Origin: Desulfothermus okinawensis JCM 13304
GTDB lineage: Bacteria > Desulfobacterota > Desulfovibrionia > Desulfovibrionales > Desulfothermaceae
Direction of reading: 5' to 3'
Length of the DNA: 43,352 nt
Assembly (NCBI GenBank): GCA_001311565.1
Contig: BBBM01000021.1
Location: 1 to 43,352, forward strand
Position 1 is the first letter of the stretch, and each line of letters starts with the position of its first letter. Shown piece by piece: positions 1 to 10,294 of this stretch. The notes below the pieces were generated by a model. The model saw nothing but the letters and a program-made list of their open reading frames with translations. It did no database searches and was not told where the DNA came from. The translations under genes and the position numbers were made by a program.

Positions 1-153
1 CATAATTTAAGTGCTGATAATTTGGGAGATATTGCATATGAGATGGAGATGTCTGCAAAACAAGGGAAAAAGGATTTATTAATGGGTATATTAATAAAGT
101 TAGAAAATGAATTTGTTAGATTAAGGGAGTTTTATAATAAACTGAAAGGATAA
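1..153 (+). CDS. Hpt-domain protein, C-terminal fragment
   Basis: The window opens inside this gene; 50 residues are visible before the TAA at 151. They look like the last helices of a histidine phosphotransfer (Hpt) bundle: HNLSADNLG near the phospho-accepting helix, then an acidic/lysine-rich helix and the terminal LENEFVRLREFYNKL helix typical of the domain end. Such domains relay phosphate between a hybrid histidine kinase and a response regulator, and a response regulator gene begins 7 bases downstream. It may be a free Hpt protein or the tail of a hybrid kinase; the N-terminus lies outside the window. No frame problem is seen here. Confidence 0.6.
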   Translation, partial: HNLSADNLGDIAYEMEMSAKQGKKDLLMGILIKLENEFVRLREFYNKLKG

Positions 154-159
154 CCCTTT

Positions 160-1474
160 ATGAAGGTGTTAATTGTAGAAGATGAATATGTAAGTAGAAA
201 AAAAATTAGAAAAGATTTTATCACCTTATTTTATGTGTGAAAGTACTACAACAGCTAATGAGGGATTAAATTTATATTTAACATCTTTAAAAAAACAGAT
301 CTCCTTTTAAATTGATATTTTTAGATATCATACTTCCAGATGATAGTGGAGTAGATCTTTTAAAAAAAAGATAAGAGATATACAGAAAAAGAGCTAGGAC
401 TAGAAGAAAATAGAAGATCAAAAATAATAATGACCACATCAAAATCAGATATTAATACTGTTAAAATGTGTATTAAATTGGGATGTAATGATTATATTGT
501 TAAACCATTTAATAAAAACAAAATCTTAAAAAAAGATAAGACATTATATATCACAAGAACAAAAATCAAAAAAATGACAAAGAAGATATTATAAAGTATG
601 TTGTAAAAAAAGCTAAAAAAAAGGTGAATTGTTTACCATTGGTTTTTCAAATGTGTGGATGGCTGTTCAGGATGCTATAACAAAGGGAAGTGATATCTCT
701 ACTATAGCTGAAATTATAAAACAAGATCCTGTTGTTACTTACAAAATTATTCATATATCAAATTCACCTATATATAAACCTATTAAAAAAATAACATCGT
801 TAGAGGATGCACTCTTTAGAATAGGACTAGAGGAATCTTTAAATGTAATACATAATCTGTTCATGAAAGATATGATTTTTAGTAGCGAAAGTATATTTGA
901 TAGTTTTTTAGAAAAATATTTGCAACATTCAGTGGCTGTGGCTAATCTTTGTGAAATAATATGTGAGGTAATGGATATCCAACTGGATGAAGATCCTTAT
1001 CTTTTGGGACTTTTTCACGATATTGGAAAATTAGTGTTTATAACAGCAGTGGATGATGTTATAAAGAAAAAAAAGATATAAAAGGGGAATTAAAAATTCA
1101 AGATATACAGATTCATATGCAAAATATACATTCTGAGCTAGGGGTAGCTTTATTGGCTTCCCATGGCTTTTCATATTCTTTTTTAAAAATAGCAAAGTTC
1201 CATAATTATTTAAAAGGATGTTCAAACATAACAAAAGATCTTTTAGTGGTGAGTTTGGCAAATGAAATTGCTAAACATAAAGGTTATAATATTTCTCTGT
1301 CTGAACCTGAAAAGCTTGAGAACTATTATCCTTATAAGATGCTGAACGTAAAATCCCATATGGATGTAATAGATGAGAAGTTTGAGGTTGCTATGGAGTC
1401 AGGTGATGATTTAATATTATATGGTACCCTTAAAATATCTTTTAAAAGAAGATATTTTTTTTGAAAAATATTAG
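160..1474 (+). CDS. Response regulator fused to an HDOD output domain
   Basis: ATG at 160 starts MKVLIVEDEYVSRKK. A CheY-like receiver follows: acidic pocket near residue 8, phospho-acceptor Asp in FLDIILPDDSG, IIMTTSKSD, and the conserved lysine in YIVKPF. A short linker leads to an HDOD domain (DPVVTYKIIHISNS, LLGLFHDIGKLVF, HSELGVALLASHGF) of about 280 residues. HDOD outputs occur in signalling proteins tied to second messengers and motility. In the raw sequence the gene is broken at poly-A runs near 196, 289, 361, 528, 567, 611, 624 and 1069. Taking one A from each gives a single reading frame of about 435 aa, including the receiver-HDOD junction. With the last T run near 1455 also corrected, it ends at TAG 1472-1474. 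A stand-alone receiver plus a separate HDOD gene is possible but less economical. Confidence 0.75.
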
Positions 1475-1492
1475 TTATATTTTAAAAAAAAG

Positions 1493-1521
1493 TTGACAGG
1501 TAGTACAAAAATATATATAGT
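1493..1521 (+). promoter_or_regulatory. Sigma-70 type promoter of the tRNA pair
   Basis: TTGACA (1493-1498) and TATAGT (1516-1521) are separated by exactly 17 bases. They sit 12 bases upstream of tRNA-Val, as expected for a strong stable-RNA promoter. The -35 hexamer is a perfect consensus. Confidence 0.75.
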
Positions 1522-1532
1522 CCATTTCCGCT

Positions 1533-1605
1533 AGGCGGATAGCTCAGTTGGGAGAGCATCGGCCTTACAAGCCGGGGGTCACAGGTTCGAGCCCTGTTCC
1601 GCCCA
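1533..1605 (+). tRNA. tRNA-Val (anticodon TAC)
   Basis: A full cloverleaf can be folded by eye: acceptor AGGCGGA/TCCGCCC, TA at positions 8-9, D-arm GCTC...GAGC, anticodon loop CTTACAA flanked by TCGGC/GCCGG, and T-arm ACAGG-TTCGAGC-CCTGT. Anticodon TAC reads Val. The first acceptor pair is A-C rather than G-C, which may be a sequence error. It is followed two bases later by tRNA-Asp and probably shares its transcript. Confidence 0.95.
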
Positions 1606-1607
1606 TG

Positions 1608-1682
1608 GGAGCCGTAGTTCAGTTTGGTTAGAACGCCGGCCTGTCACGCCGGAGGTCGCGAGTTCGAGTCTCGTCGGCTCCG
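1608..1682 (+). tRNA. tRNA-Asp (anticodon GTC)
   Basis: Cloverleaf: acceptor GGAGCCG/CGGCTCC with discriminator G, anticodon stem CCGGC/GCCGG around loop CTGTCAC, and T-loop TTCGAGT. Anticodon GTC reads Asp. It ends directly before a strong hairpin terminator. Confidence 0.96.
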
Positions 1683-1685
1683 CTA

Positions 1686-1722
1686 AAGAGCCTCTACTGA
1701 AGCAGTAGAGGCTCTTTTTTTA
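1686..1722 (+). terminator. Rho-independent terminator of the tRNA operon
   Basis: AGAGCCTCTACTG pairs with CAGTAGAGGCTCT across a short loop and is followed by a T run. It lies just after tRNA-Asp. Confidence 0.9.
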
Positions 1723-1739
1723 TTTAAAGTTAAAACAAA

Positions 1740-1783
1740 AAGGCCATTGGTTTATTAGGGCCAATAAATCCAATGGCCTTTTA
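1740..1783 (-). terminator. Terminator of the RND efflux operon
   Basis: AAGGCCATTGG and CCAATGGCCTT form a long hairpin with a second inner pairing (TTATT.GG with CC.AATAA). On the minus strand it follows the RND stop codon at 1792 and ends in a T-rich tract. It may act in both directions, insulating the tRNA operon from the efflux operon. Confidence 0.8.
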
Positions 1784-1791
1784 TTGGTTGG

Positions 1792-4700
1792 TTATTTTGT
1801 GTGGGTATGTTGAAATTCCCACCTTTTATCTAAATAATATAGGATTGGAACAGCCATTCTAGATATTAGCAGGGATGCAATTTCTCCAAACATAAGGGAT
1901 ATGGCAAGGCCCTGGAAGATTGGATCTAAGAGTATTACAGAGGCTGCAACTATAACTGCTGCTGCTGTAAGGAGCATTGGTCTAAATCTAACAGCTCCAG
2001 CGTCTATAACCGCTTTGTCTAAAGGATATCCCTCCTTTAATCTGAGTTCTATAAAATCCACAAGAATTATAGAATTTCTGACCACTATTCCTGCTCCAGC
2101 AATAAATCCAATCATGGAAGTTGCCGTAAAAAAAGGCATGGAGCATTCCATGGGCAGGTAAGATACCAATTAGAGAAAAGGGAATTGCCGCCATTATGGT
2201 TAGAGGGGTAGTAAAGGATTTAAACCACCCAACTACCAGGATAAAGATAAGTACCAGGACAACTCCAAAGGCAATCCCAAGGTCCCTGAATACTTCATAG
2301 GTTACCTGCCACTCTCCATCCCATTTAAGGGAATATCTCCTGGAATTATCATCTGGTAATTTAGTAAATAGCTGTTTTATCTTATAGCCGTCTGGGAGTT
2401 TTATGTTGTTTATTTTGTTATACATATCCAGAATTGCATAAACAGGGCTTTCCTTTTCTCCTGCAACATCCCCTATCACATACACAACTGGTCTTAAATT
2501 TTTATGATAAATACTTATTTCTCTAGTGGTCTTTTTTTGTGGTAACTAACTCTGATAAGGGAACCAATGAGCCATTAATCCCTCTAATTTTAACAGAGGT
2601 TAACCTATCAAGCTTTGACCTTTCACTAAATTTCATCCTCATAAAAAGACATACGTCTTCCAATTCATTTGGAAGGTGCAAAAGTCCCAATCTTTCACCC
2701 TTTAAGCACAACTCAAGGGCCTTATTAATCTTGTATGTGGGAATTCCATTGAGAGCTGACTTTGTCTTGTCTGGAATTATATCTATTTTAGGACTTTTTT
2801 TCTTCCACATACCAGTCAACATCAACAACCCCTTTGGTGTGGTCAAATATGTCCCTGACTTTTTTTGGCAATCTGAACCTGTGTCTTATAATCTGGGCCA
2901 TATATTTCTGCCACTAAAGTAGATAAGACCGGTGGGCCTGGGGGCACTTCAACTACTTTTACCCGGGCTCCATATTTGTCTGCAATTTCTTTTAAATGGG
3001 GCCTCACCCTTTTGGCAATATCATGACTCTGGCGTCTCTCTTGTGTTTGTTTACTAAATTTACCTGTATGTCCGCCACATTTGCACCACGTCTCAAATAA
3101 TAGTGCCTTACCATACCGTTGAAATTAAAGGGAGCAGCAATACCAGAATATATTTCATAGTCCACTACCTCTGGTACAGTCTTTAAGTAATCCGCCATTT
3201 CCATTGCAACCCTGGTGGTGTCTTCTAAGGTGGCATTTTCAGGCATATCTAAAACTACCTGGAATTCACTTTTGTTGTCAAAAGGTAGCATCTTTACCTT
3301 AACCCAACCAAAATAGATGAGAGAACAGGAGAGAATAAGCAAAATAACAATGGACGTTAAAAATGACCAGGTATAAACCTTTTTGTGGATTAGTTCTCCC
3401 ATTACCTTTCTGTAGATACGTATTGTTATATCCTCTTTTTTTATGACCAGGGGTTCTATCTTTTTTTTAAAAGCAGTAGTGATGCCCACGGTGTTACTAT
3501 AAATGCAACCAACATGGAAAAAATCATGGCAGCAGTAGAACCTATTGGAATTGGCCTCATGTAAGGTCCCATGAGTCCCCTCACAAAGGCCATGGGAAGT
3601 ATTGCAGCAATAACTGTTAGAGATGCTAAAATAGTTGGATTTCCTACTTCACTCACTGCATAGACTGCTATTTCTCTAAAACTCCTGTCTCTATTTTCTG
3701 GAAGACGATAGTGTCTTGCAATGTTTTCAACAACGACAATGGCGTCATCCACCAGTATTCCTATTGAAAAGATAAGGGCAAATAAGGTTATCCTGTTTAA
3801 GGTATATCCATGGAAATAAAAGGCAGCAATGGTTAGGGCAAGTGTAACAGGTATTGCAAATGCAACAATTCCAGATTCCCTAAATCCTAGTGCAAACCAG
3901 ATAAGTAGAGTAACCGATATAACAGCAAGAAACATATGGAATAGAAGTTCATTGGATTTTTCTTTTGCAGTTTCACCATAATTCCTTGTTACAGTGACAT
4001 TTACATCTTCTGGTATAACTTTTCCTTTTAAAGACTTAACTACTTCTAAAACATTTTTTTACCACTACTATTGCATTGGAACCCTTTCTTTTTGCAATGG
4101 ATAGGGTAACCGCCGGAAAGACTCCATCTTTTGTTTCTATATGGGATATACCTTTTTCTTTTGCAGCAGGTCCAGGCCCAAGGAACACATAGTTGTCAGG
4201 TTCTGCTGGACCATCTACTATATCTGCAACATCCTTCAAATAGATTGGCCTGTTCTTATATGCTCCCACTACAAGGTTTTCCACATCCTGCTTTGACTTA
4301 AAAAAATCCATTTAAATGAATTAGGATTTCTCCATTTATTGAGGGGATCTCACCAGTATTTGAAGCAATGTTTGATGATGTAATCATTCTGGACAGGATT
4401 ACTGGATCCAGATTATATGCAGCCAGCTTAGAAGGATCCAGGAGTATTTTTATCTGGCGTTTATATCCCCCAATTAATGTGGTGAGTGACACATTGTCTA
4501 ATTTTTTTTATTTCATCTTCTACCTGTGCAGCGATTCGCCTTAGGGTATAGTGGTCTTCTTTATCACTCCAAAATGTGAGGCACAAAATTGGTACATCGT
4601 CTATGTATCTCGGTTTAATTAAAGGAGGAGAGACGCCATATGGAATCCTATCATAGTTTGCCATGAGTTTTGATTGCAACCTGATAATTGATTTTTCTTC

Positions 4701-5026
4701 GTCTTCTCCAACATAAAATCTCACAACAGCCATTAGATATCCAGGATATGATGTGGTATAAACATATTCAACGCCAGGGATTTCCCACAGAAGCTTTTCC
4801 ATTGGTTTAGCTGCTCGAACCTCCACCTCCTTTGCATCTGCTCCAGGCATTGCAACAAATATGTCTATCATTGGCACAATTATTTGGGGCTCTTCTTCCT
4901 GGGTAGGGCAAAAAGGGTCAGGAGCCCAAGGAGCAGAGACGCAATAATAATTAAAGGGGTGAGTTTTGAATCTATAAAATAATCTGCAATCTTTCCAGCA
5001 ATACCAAGGGACTTAGGATTATCCAT
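1792..5026 (-). CDS. RND efflux permease (AcrB/HAE1 superfamily)
   Basis: Inner-membrane proton-driven pump subunit of about 1070 aa, the usual length. N-terminal helix [17 protein letters not shown] is followed by the periplasmic porter region ([37 protein letters not shown]). The TM4/TM5 region carries the paired acidic motif [17 protein letters not shown], and the C-terminal half carries [13 protein letters not shown] and [12 protein letters not shown]. Raw translation is split into eight pieces. All joints examined lie at poly-T runs on the plus strand (for example 2129, 2527, 2857, 3463, 4055, 4302, 4502), and removing one base there rejoins the frame. Its ATG (5024-5026) overlaps the stop of the adaptor gene as ATGGATAA, so the two are translationally coupled. 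No TolC-like outer-membrane factor is encoded here. Confidence 0.9.
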
Positions 5027-6177
5027 AGATTACACCCCCTGCAGCTATCTTGTCTCCATGATTTATAGATGGCGTGGGCGAGACTACATATCTTTCTCCA
5101 GGTCTTACTCCAGATATAATCTCAACCATGTTGTTCATGATTCTTCCTGTCCTGATTACTCTGAAATTTATCTTTCCATTTTTATCCACAATATAGAGCC
5201 CTTGAATCTGACCGTGGGACACCACGGAAGATGTGGGAACAAGAATAGGGGTTATCTCTCTGGTTTTAATAAATACACTTGCAAACATACCAGGTTTTAT
5301 AAAGTCAAAGCTTGGAATATTCAGCTTTACTTCATAAGATCTGGATATCTCGTTCCCAAGTGGGACAATGGTAGTTACAGTGGCTGGCACCATCTTTTTT
5401 TAAGATCTCACTCTTTATGCGATCTCCAATTTTTATAAAATTTATATAGGCCTCTGGAACCTCACATTTTATCTGGTAATTGTTGTTATACTGAATTTCA
5501 AGAAGGGGTGAAGAGGGAGCTACACTATCGCCAATGTCAACAAATTTTTTTTATTACAATGCCCTTAAAAGGAGCCCTTATCTTTGTATAACCAATATAT
5601 ATTTTTGCCTCTTCAACTTTGGCTTTTACCATTTTTAATTTTGCATAAAGGGCATCTACTTCTGATCTTGCTGCCATGTACATGGATTTTGCACTATTAA
5701 AATTCGCAAGCACCTCATCATATTTCTGCTTACTGACAACCCCTTTGTCCTTTAGTTTTTTTTAAACCTGTTGTAAGTCTTTTTTTGCCAGTATAAAGTT
5801 GGATTTTGCAGCAGATAGTTTCTTTTTGGCAGAATCTATATGCCTTTTTATTTCTAAAGACGTTGCCTTTGCCTGTTTTAACCTTGCCCTATATAGACTA
5901 TCATCAATATCTATTATAATATCACCTTTTTTTTACATATTCTCCCTCTGTTACCTTAATATCCCTGACTTCACCTATTACTTTAGAAAATATTCTCGCC
6001 TTATCCAACGGGATAACAGAACCCGTTAATTTTACCTCTTCTCGTATTTTTAATGCTTTTATTGTGTCCACCTTCACGTTTTTAATAGTTTTTGAATGGG
6101 ATTTGTAGGATATCTCTTCTTTGCTGCATCCTACAAAAATTAGACCAATAAGTATGAAAATAAAACTTTTTTTTCAT
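5019..6177 (-). CDS. RND periplasmic adaptor (membrane fusion protein), lipoprotein
   Basis: About 383 aa after run correction. The start MKKSFIFILIGLIFVGCSK carries a lipobox (FVGC), so it is probably lipidated and tethered in the periplasm. The central part shows the alternating Lys/Ala coiled-coil hairpin and lipoyl halves of HlyD-family adaptors. The C-terminal half has PGMFASVFIKT, VPTSSVVSHG and GVRPGERYVVSPT, the beta-barrel and membrane-proximal domains. Breaks at 5395, 5547, 5757, 5931 and 6167 are T runs of 7-9; with the last one uncorrected the signal peptide would be unrecognisable. It is first in the two-gene efflux operon and overlaps the permease by 8 bases. Confidence 0.88.
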
Positions 6178-6594
6178 TTTGCCCTGCTCCTATTTTTTTT
6201 AGCACTTTAACTTTATCTTTATGAGAATTTCAAGGTATTTATTTAGCTTTTAAAATAAAAACAATATCTCAAAAAAAATAGATCTAAATCAATTATAGGA
6301 TATTGTCTCGGGGTTTATATGTTGATAAATACTTAAAATTAGAATTTGCCAGATTGTGGATATTGGTTAATACTGGAAACTAGGTTAGTCAAGTACCTAT
6401 GTGAGAATTAGAAGATAAAGGCCAAAACTTTGTTTATGGGTATTTTTAGCCCAAGTTTATCAAAACATGGGCTAATATCTATAAACTTTAATCGGAAATT
6501 TTCAGATGAGGTTTAATAATATTCTAAAAAAAATCATATATTTTAATATATTACAGCTTTTTGTTTGAATTTCTGGATTAGGATTAGGAGGGAA
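6178..6594. other. Intergenic region between the efflux adaptor and the YeeE gene
   Basis: No convincing gene on either strand over about 415 bases. It should hold the promoter of the efflux operon (minus strand, close to 6177), but no clear -35/-10 pair stands out. An inverted repeat with AGCCCA...TGGGCT arms lies at 6450-6476. It resembles other hairpins at 10069, 10168 and 14183 (see findings). Confidence 0.5.
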
Positions 6595-6613
6595 GGGGGA
6601 TTTTAAATCCCCC
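6595..6613 (-). terminator. Terminator after the YeeE/YedE gene
   Basis: GGGGGATTT and AAATCCCCC form a perfect short-loop hairpin 8 bases beyond the YeeE stop codon. The tract after it on the minus strand is only moderately T-rich. Confidence 0.65.
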
Positions 6614-6620
6614 TATATTT

Positions 6621-7804
6621 TTAAAATACAACAAATTTGTCTGTTTCTTCATTCCATTTTAAAAGGATTATTATAAATACAAAAACAAGGATGAACAATA
6701 CAAAGGCAATGGGCCATCCAAGGATATTTGGGGCAAAAATTCCATGTCCCAGGATCTTTTTGAGACCATATTTTTTTAATTAGCATTCCAGTTGGGGAGT
6801 TTGATAGGGTAAATCCCACAAATGCCAGCCAGAGCTTTATATGTCCTTCTCCCATCCTCCACAGGTACCGCTTGCACATCCACCAGCTAGGAGCATGCCA
6901 AAACCAAAGATCATTCCACCAATAAGTGCTCCAAAATATGGATGATAAACACCAGCTTCTGGTGGCTGAATATATGCCCATTTTATTACCACACTGGCTC
7001 CAACATATAACATAAGGCTGATCATAACACCCTTCATCATGGTACCGTCGCCAGTCATAAAAGGTTCTCTAAAGGCGTTGGCAAAACAAAATCTACCCCT
7101 GTGCATGACCATTCCAATCAAAAATCCAAAGAAAAGAAGCCCTCCCATCTGGGTCTTGTTAAATTTTGAATAGATAAAAAAATGCAATTATCACTAGAGC
7201 TGTCACCAGATATCCAAAAAAATGGTTTGATTTTATCAAAATTGGCATCTTTTGCACCTGTAGCACCAGTTCCACCAACTTCAATGTGTTCCATTTCCCA
7301 TAAAAGGTATTTTAGACCAATATATGCGCCTGTAAAAAGCCCAATCATCATAAGGAAACCACTTAAATCTAGCATTCCCAGAGCAGAATAAAAGGCTCCA
7401 ACATTACATCCAGCAGACAGGGCAGCACCTATTCCCATAAGGGCACCGCCAACTATGCCCTTTAAATACTCCCATTTAGGTGCAGGATTTATTTTAAACT
7501 GTTTGCTAAATAGGGCAGACGCCAGGGCACCTAAAACAAGACCAATGTTAGATACACTCATGCCATTTTCCAAAGGAGATTTTTGTGGTGCTTTATCATA
7601 CAGGCCAATTAGATAATAAAGCCAGTCACCCCAGTTTCTGTATCCACCAGCAATACCCCATGTATGCCACCACAAAAAGATCATAATGCGAGAAATGCCA
7701 GCAGGATTCCAGAGAGCCACGCAGGCCATTTTTTTGCCAAAAATAAAGGAGTATCCCTGTTTTATCTCTTGGGCAGCAAAACTAAGAAATCCATTTTCAG
7801 CCAT
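6621..7804 (-). CDS. YeeE/YedE family membrane transporter (sulfur-compound import type)
   Basis: About 393 aa, polytopic. Two homologous halves carry the family cysteine motifs: SAGCNVGAFYSALG in the first half, GRFCFANAFREP and LAGGCASGTCGGWE in the second. Family members such as TsuA (YeeE) import thiosulfate through a cysteine path; that substrate is inference here. Breaks at T/A runs near 6773, 7181 and 7216 split the reading. Correcting the two at 7181/7216 creates an unbroken helix, KPFFGYLVTALVIIAFFIYS, between the halves. The start is supported by AAGGAG 8 bases upstream. It is downstream of the porin and cytochrome c genes on the same strand, but a terminator lies between it and the porin. 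Confidence 0.85.
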
Positions 7805-7840
7805 TTGTTAGTTCTCCTTAAAAGTGAAGTTAGTTTTAAA

Positions 7841-7867
7841 AAAAGGCGACCTTTGAGGTCGCCTTTT
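7841..7867 (-). terminator. Terminator after the coiled-coil porin gene
   Basis: AAAAGGCGACCT pairs perfectly with AGGTCGCCTTTT around a 3-base loop. On the minus strand it follows the porin stop at 7872 and runs into T7. Read-through may still feed the YeeE gene. Confidence 0.9.
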
Positions 7868-7871
7868 ATTT

Positions 7872-9624
7872 TTAGAATTTGTACACAACAGATAGGTAAT
7901 ATTGTTGCATATATTTTATGACTGGAAACAGGGCGTCCATACCTGTGATCTTGTCTATGTCAACTGGTTCACCTAAAGGATTTCCACTTCCTGAATACTC
8001 ATATTTATAGAATTGGGCACCTGCTTTGATATAGAAGTTATTGTTTACCAAGGATTTTATAAAATAAGGCTCCCATACATGTCCCCTGGTAGCAATCTTG
8101 GATGCAACCAGGTTGTCCTCAGCACCAGTAAATGGGAACCAATATTTTGATCCATAGTTGTATTCAAAGCCCAGTTTTAGGCCATAGTCATCTAAGTTGT
8201 ACCTAACACCACCATAAAATGCCCATCCATCTCTATCTTCTAACTTTCCATTGGACGAGAGCAAGCTGTATCCAAGCATTTCATATAGTGGTATTTTAGA
8301 TACCCTTTTTGCCTCGGTATGACTCCAGGATCCAGACAAGAACAGGTCTAAGGCCCCGTCTAACATATTGGTTTGAACAAGCAAGGTGGAAGCCTGCCAT
8401 TTTCCAATGTCAGTTTGTGGTTCAACCCTGTCCACAAAAAGGCCTGTGTTTTGCTCAAAATGGTACTTGCCCTGTGAATCTTTAGAAACAATAAAAGGCA
8501 TTACAGTTAGACCAGTAAACCCATCTGAAATCTCCGGTGCATATGCATAGTTCACCATTACTTTTAAGTCCATGTTCAGTGGATCAACCCAACCGTTGTA
8601 CAATGTGGCAATGAAGCCAAAGAGATCTACATCATCTAAATCAGGCTGACTCACAAAGGCACTTGTTGTTCCATATTGACTTTCAAAACCAGAACCATAA
8701 CAGAGTTTAAAGGCAAGACCAGGTATTCCAGTGAGGTCTTCAAAGTTAAATCCCAAAGATGCCCCATCAAACTCCCAGTTGATAATAGTTGCAAGGGGTG
8801 ATCCTCCTACATCAGGGAGGTTTTCTTTGTATTCAAATGGAGGACCTTCTGTAGATGGTCTCCTGCCAAGGGAAAAGTGCCATTTTATTTTATGGAATTC
8901 ATTGTGATATACAAAATAGGCCCTCTCCAGTTTTACATCATCTCCATGTGGATTTGATGACTCAGTCCCGTCTAAAGTAATATCGTGCATTCCAGCACTA
9001 TTTACATTTATACCAACACTATCTCCCCACACTTTGTAAACTGCCATTCTTCCAGCAAATCTCAAGTGTTTGTTAACTTCAGAGTCCATTCTAAGTCTGA
9101 ACCTGAGGGTCCTAACAATGTCATTGTCAACATCTATTTTGTCTGCCTTGGGTACCATACCTGCCTGTTTCATACCCTGAAACATCTGCTGGATCTGGGG
9201 AAGCGTGGCGCCATTTAAACCACCTGCAAAGGGGTTAGCGGGATTATAATCTTTAAAGAACAGACTTGTTAAGGAGCTTGGGGCTGCATACACATCATCC
9301 ATGTGTATTGACCAGAATTTGGGCTCAAGCTCTACACTGAGTCTTACTTTGTCAGAAGCTGCATGTTTAATTGCCTTGGAGACCCTGCTAGCTAAACTAT
9401 CTACCTTTTTATTGGCCATTTTTTTGCTGTTTTTCATTTTGTTCTAATTTTTGCTGGGTCTCCATTAGTTTTTGTTGAAGGAGCATCATCTGTTTTTGGA
9501 GCTCATTTAACTGGGATTTTAGCTCCTCAGTCTGCTTTATAAGGTCCTGTGTATTTGCCCCTGCATGGGCATAGGTGAAAAATAAGAGGAAAATAGATAA
9601 CAATATAAATGTTTTTTTTACCAT
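7872..9624 (-). CDS. Outer-membrane porin with N-terminal coiled coil (DUF3373-like)
   Basis: About 580 aa. Signal peptide MVKKTFILLSIFLLFFTYAHA; ATG chosen because GGAGG lies 6 bases upstream. Residues ~25-85 are a Gln/Lys/Leu heptad coiled coil (LKSQLNELQKQMMLLQQ), probably periplasmic. The rest is a beta-barrel rich in alternating aromatic strands and ends in ...YYLSVVYKF, the terminal Phe that marks BAM substrates. The overall plan matches DUF3373-type barrels known from sulfur- and metal-metabolising Proteobacteria; I am not sure of the family name. One break, T7 at 9420-9426, separates coiled coil and barrel in the raw reading; removing one base joins them. The A8 run right after the ATG is already in frame, an exception to the rule seen elsewhere. 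Confidence 0.8.
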
Positions 9625-9636
9625 TTACTACCTCCA

Positions 9637-9975
9637 TTAGCCACAGGTTGCTGGTTGTGGGGAATCATAGGCATGTTCATGTAAGTAACTGAATATGTCA
9701 TTTAGATCTTTGTGTTTTAACTTATTCCACTCATCCTTGCATTTTAGGTTTTCATAATGGGCAAACACCTCTTCCCATTCAGCCATTGTTTTTGAGCTTG
9801 GTGACAATGTTTTTGCTGAAGATCCATCGTGACATTTTCTGCAGTACTTCCTGTAGAGATACTTACCCTTCCTCTGGTTTCCATTGGGGGTAAAAGACCC
9901 TCCTCCAAAAACAGGCGACAATACAAAACCTAAAAAACCAAAACAAATCAAAGCCATTAACAAAAATTTTCTCAT
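9637..9975 (-). CDS. Small periplasmic c-type cytochrome
   Basis: About 112 aa with signal peptide MRKFLLMALICFGFLGFVLS. There is a single haem-binding motif CRKCH and a distal helix ending DIFSYLHEHAYDS. AAGGAGG lies only 2 bases before the upstream ATG (9981) but 7 bases before the ATG at 9975, so the latter is the likely start. No distal methionine ligand is obvious. It is the first gene of the cytochrome-porin-YeeE group. It could pass electrons from, or sense, the compound handled by the porin and transporter; this is inference. Confidence 0.85.
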   Translation of the reverse strand: MRKFLLMALICFGFLGFVLSPVFGGGSFTPNGNQRKGKYLYRKYCRKCHDGSSAKTLSPSSKTMAEWEEVFAHYENLKCKDEWNKLKHKDLNDIFSYLHEHAYDSPQPATCG

Positions 9976-10248
9976 AACCATACCTCCTTAAAGTTTTTAA
10001 TAATGTGTAACGTTAACCTTATTGCCTATTATTTTTTTATTTTGTCAATCTCAATTATTGGAAGCCAATCTAACCCGAGTATCAAGATGATAAACTCGGG
10101 TTAATGCAGAAATTTGAATTAAAAACCATAACATAAAGGAGTTTTTAATTTTTGGGTATATTAAAATATTAATCCAAGTTTTGACAAACCTGGGTTAGGA
10201 ATTCAAACAGGGAAAAAGTAGGAGATTAATAGATGAGAATTTGAAAAA
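9976..10248. other. Intergenic region with two inverted repeats
   Basis: No gene seen. TAACCCGAGT (10071-10080) pairs perfectly with ACTCGGGTTA (10093-10102). A second, looser hairpin (ATCCAAGTTT.../AAACCTGGGTT) lies at 10170-10198. The minus strand carries a TTGACA (10043-10048 on the plus strand) upstream of the cytochrome gene, without a good -10 at 17 bases. Confidence 0.5.
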
Positions 10249-10273
10249 GGCCCGGATAAAAATTGTCCGGGCC
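10249..10273 (-). terminator. Terminator of the hcp operon
   Basis: GGCCCGGA and TCCGGGCC form a GC-rich hairpin. On the minus strand it is followed by TTTTT and lies 22 bases past the hcp stop. Confidence 0.85.
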
Positions 10274-10294
10274 CATGGAATTTAACTTGGCCTA

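Noticed and set aside
1901-2922. Plus-strand open readings opposite the RND gene (and similar antisense readings elsewhere)
   Set aside because: They mirror strong minus-strand genes, lack ribosome sites and show no recognisable domain.
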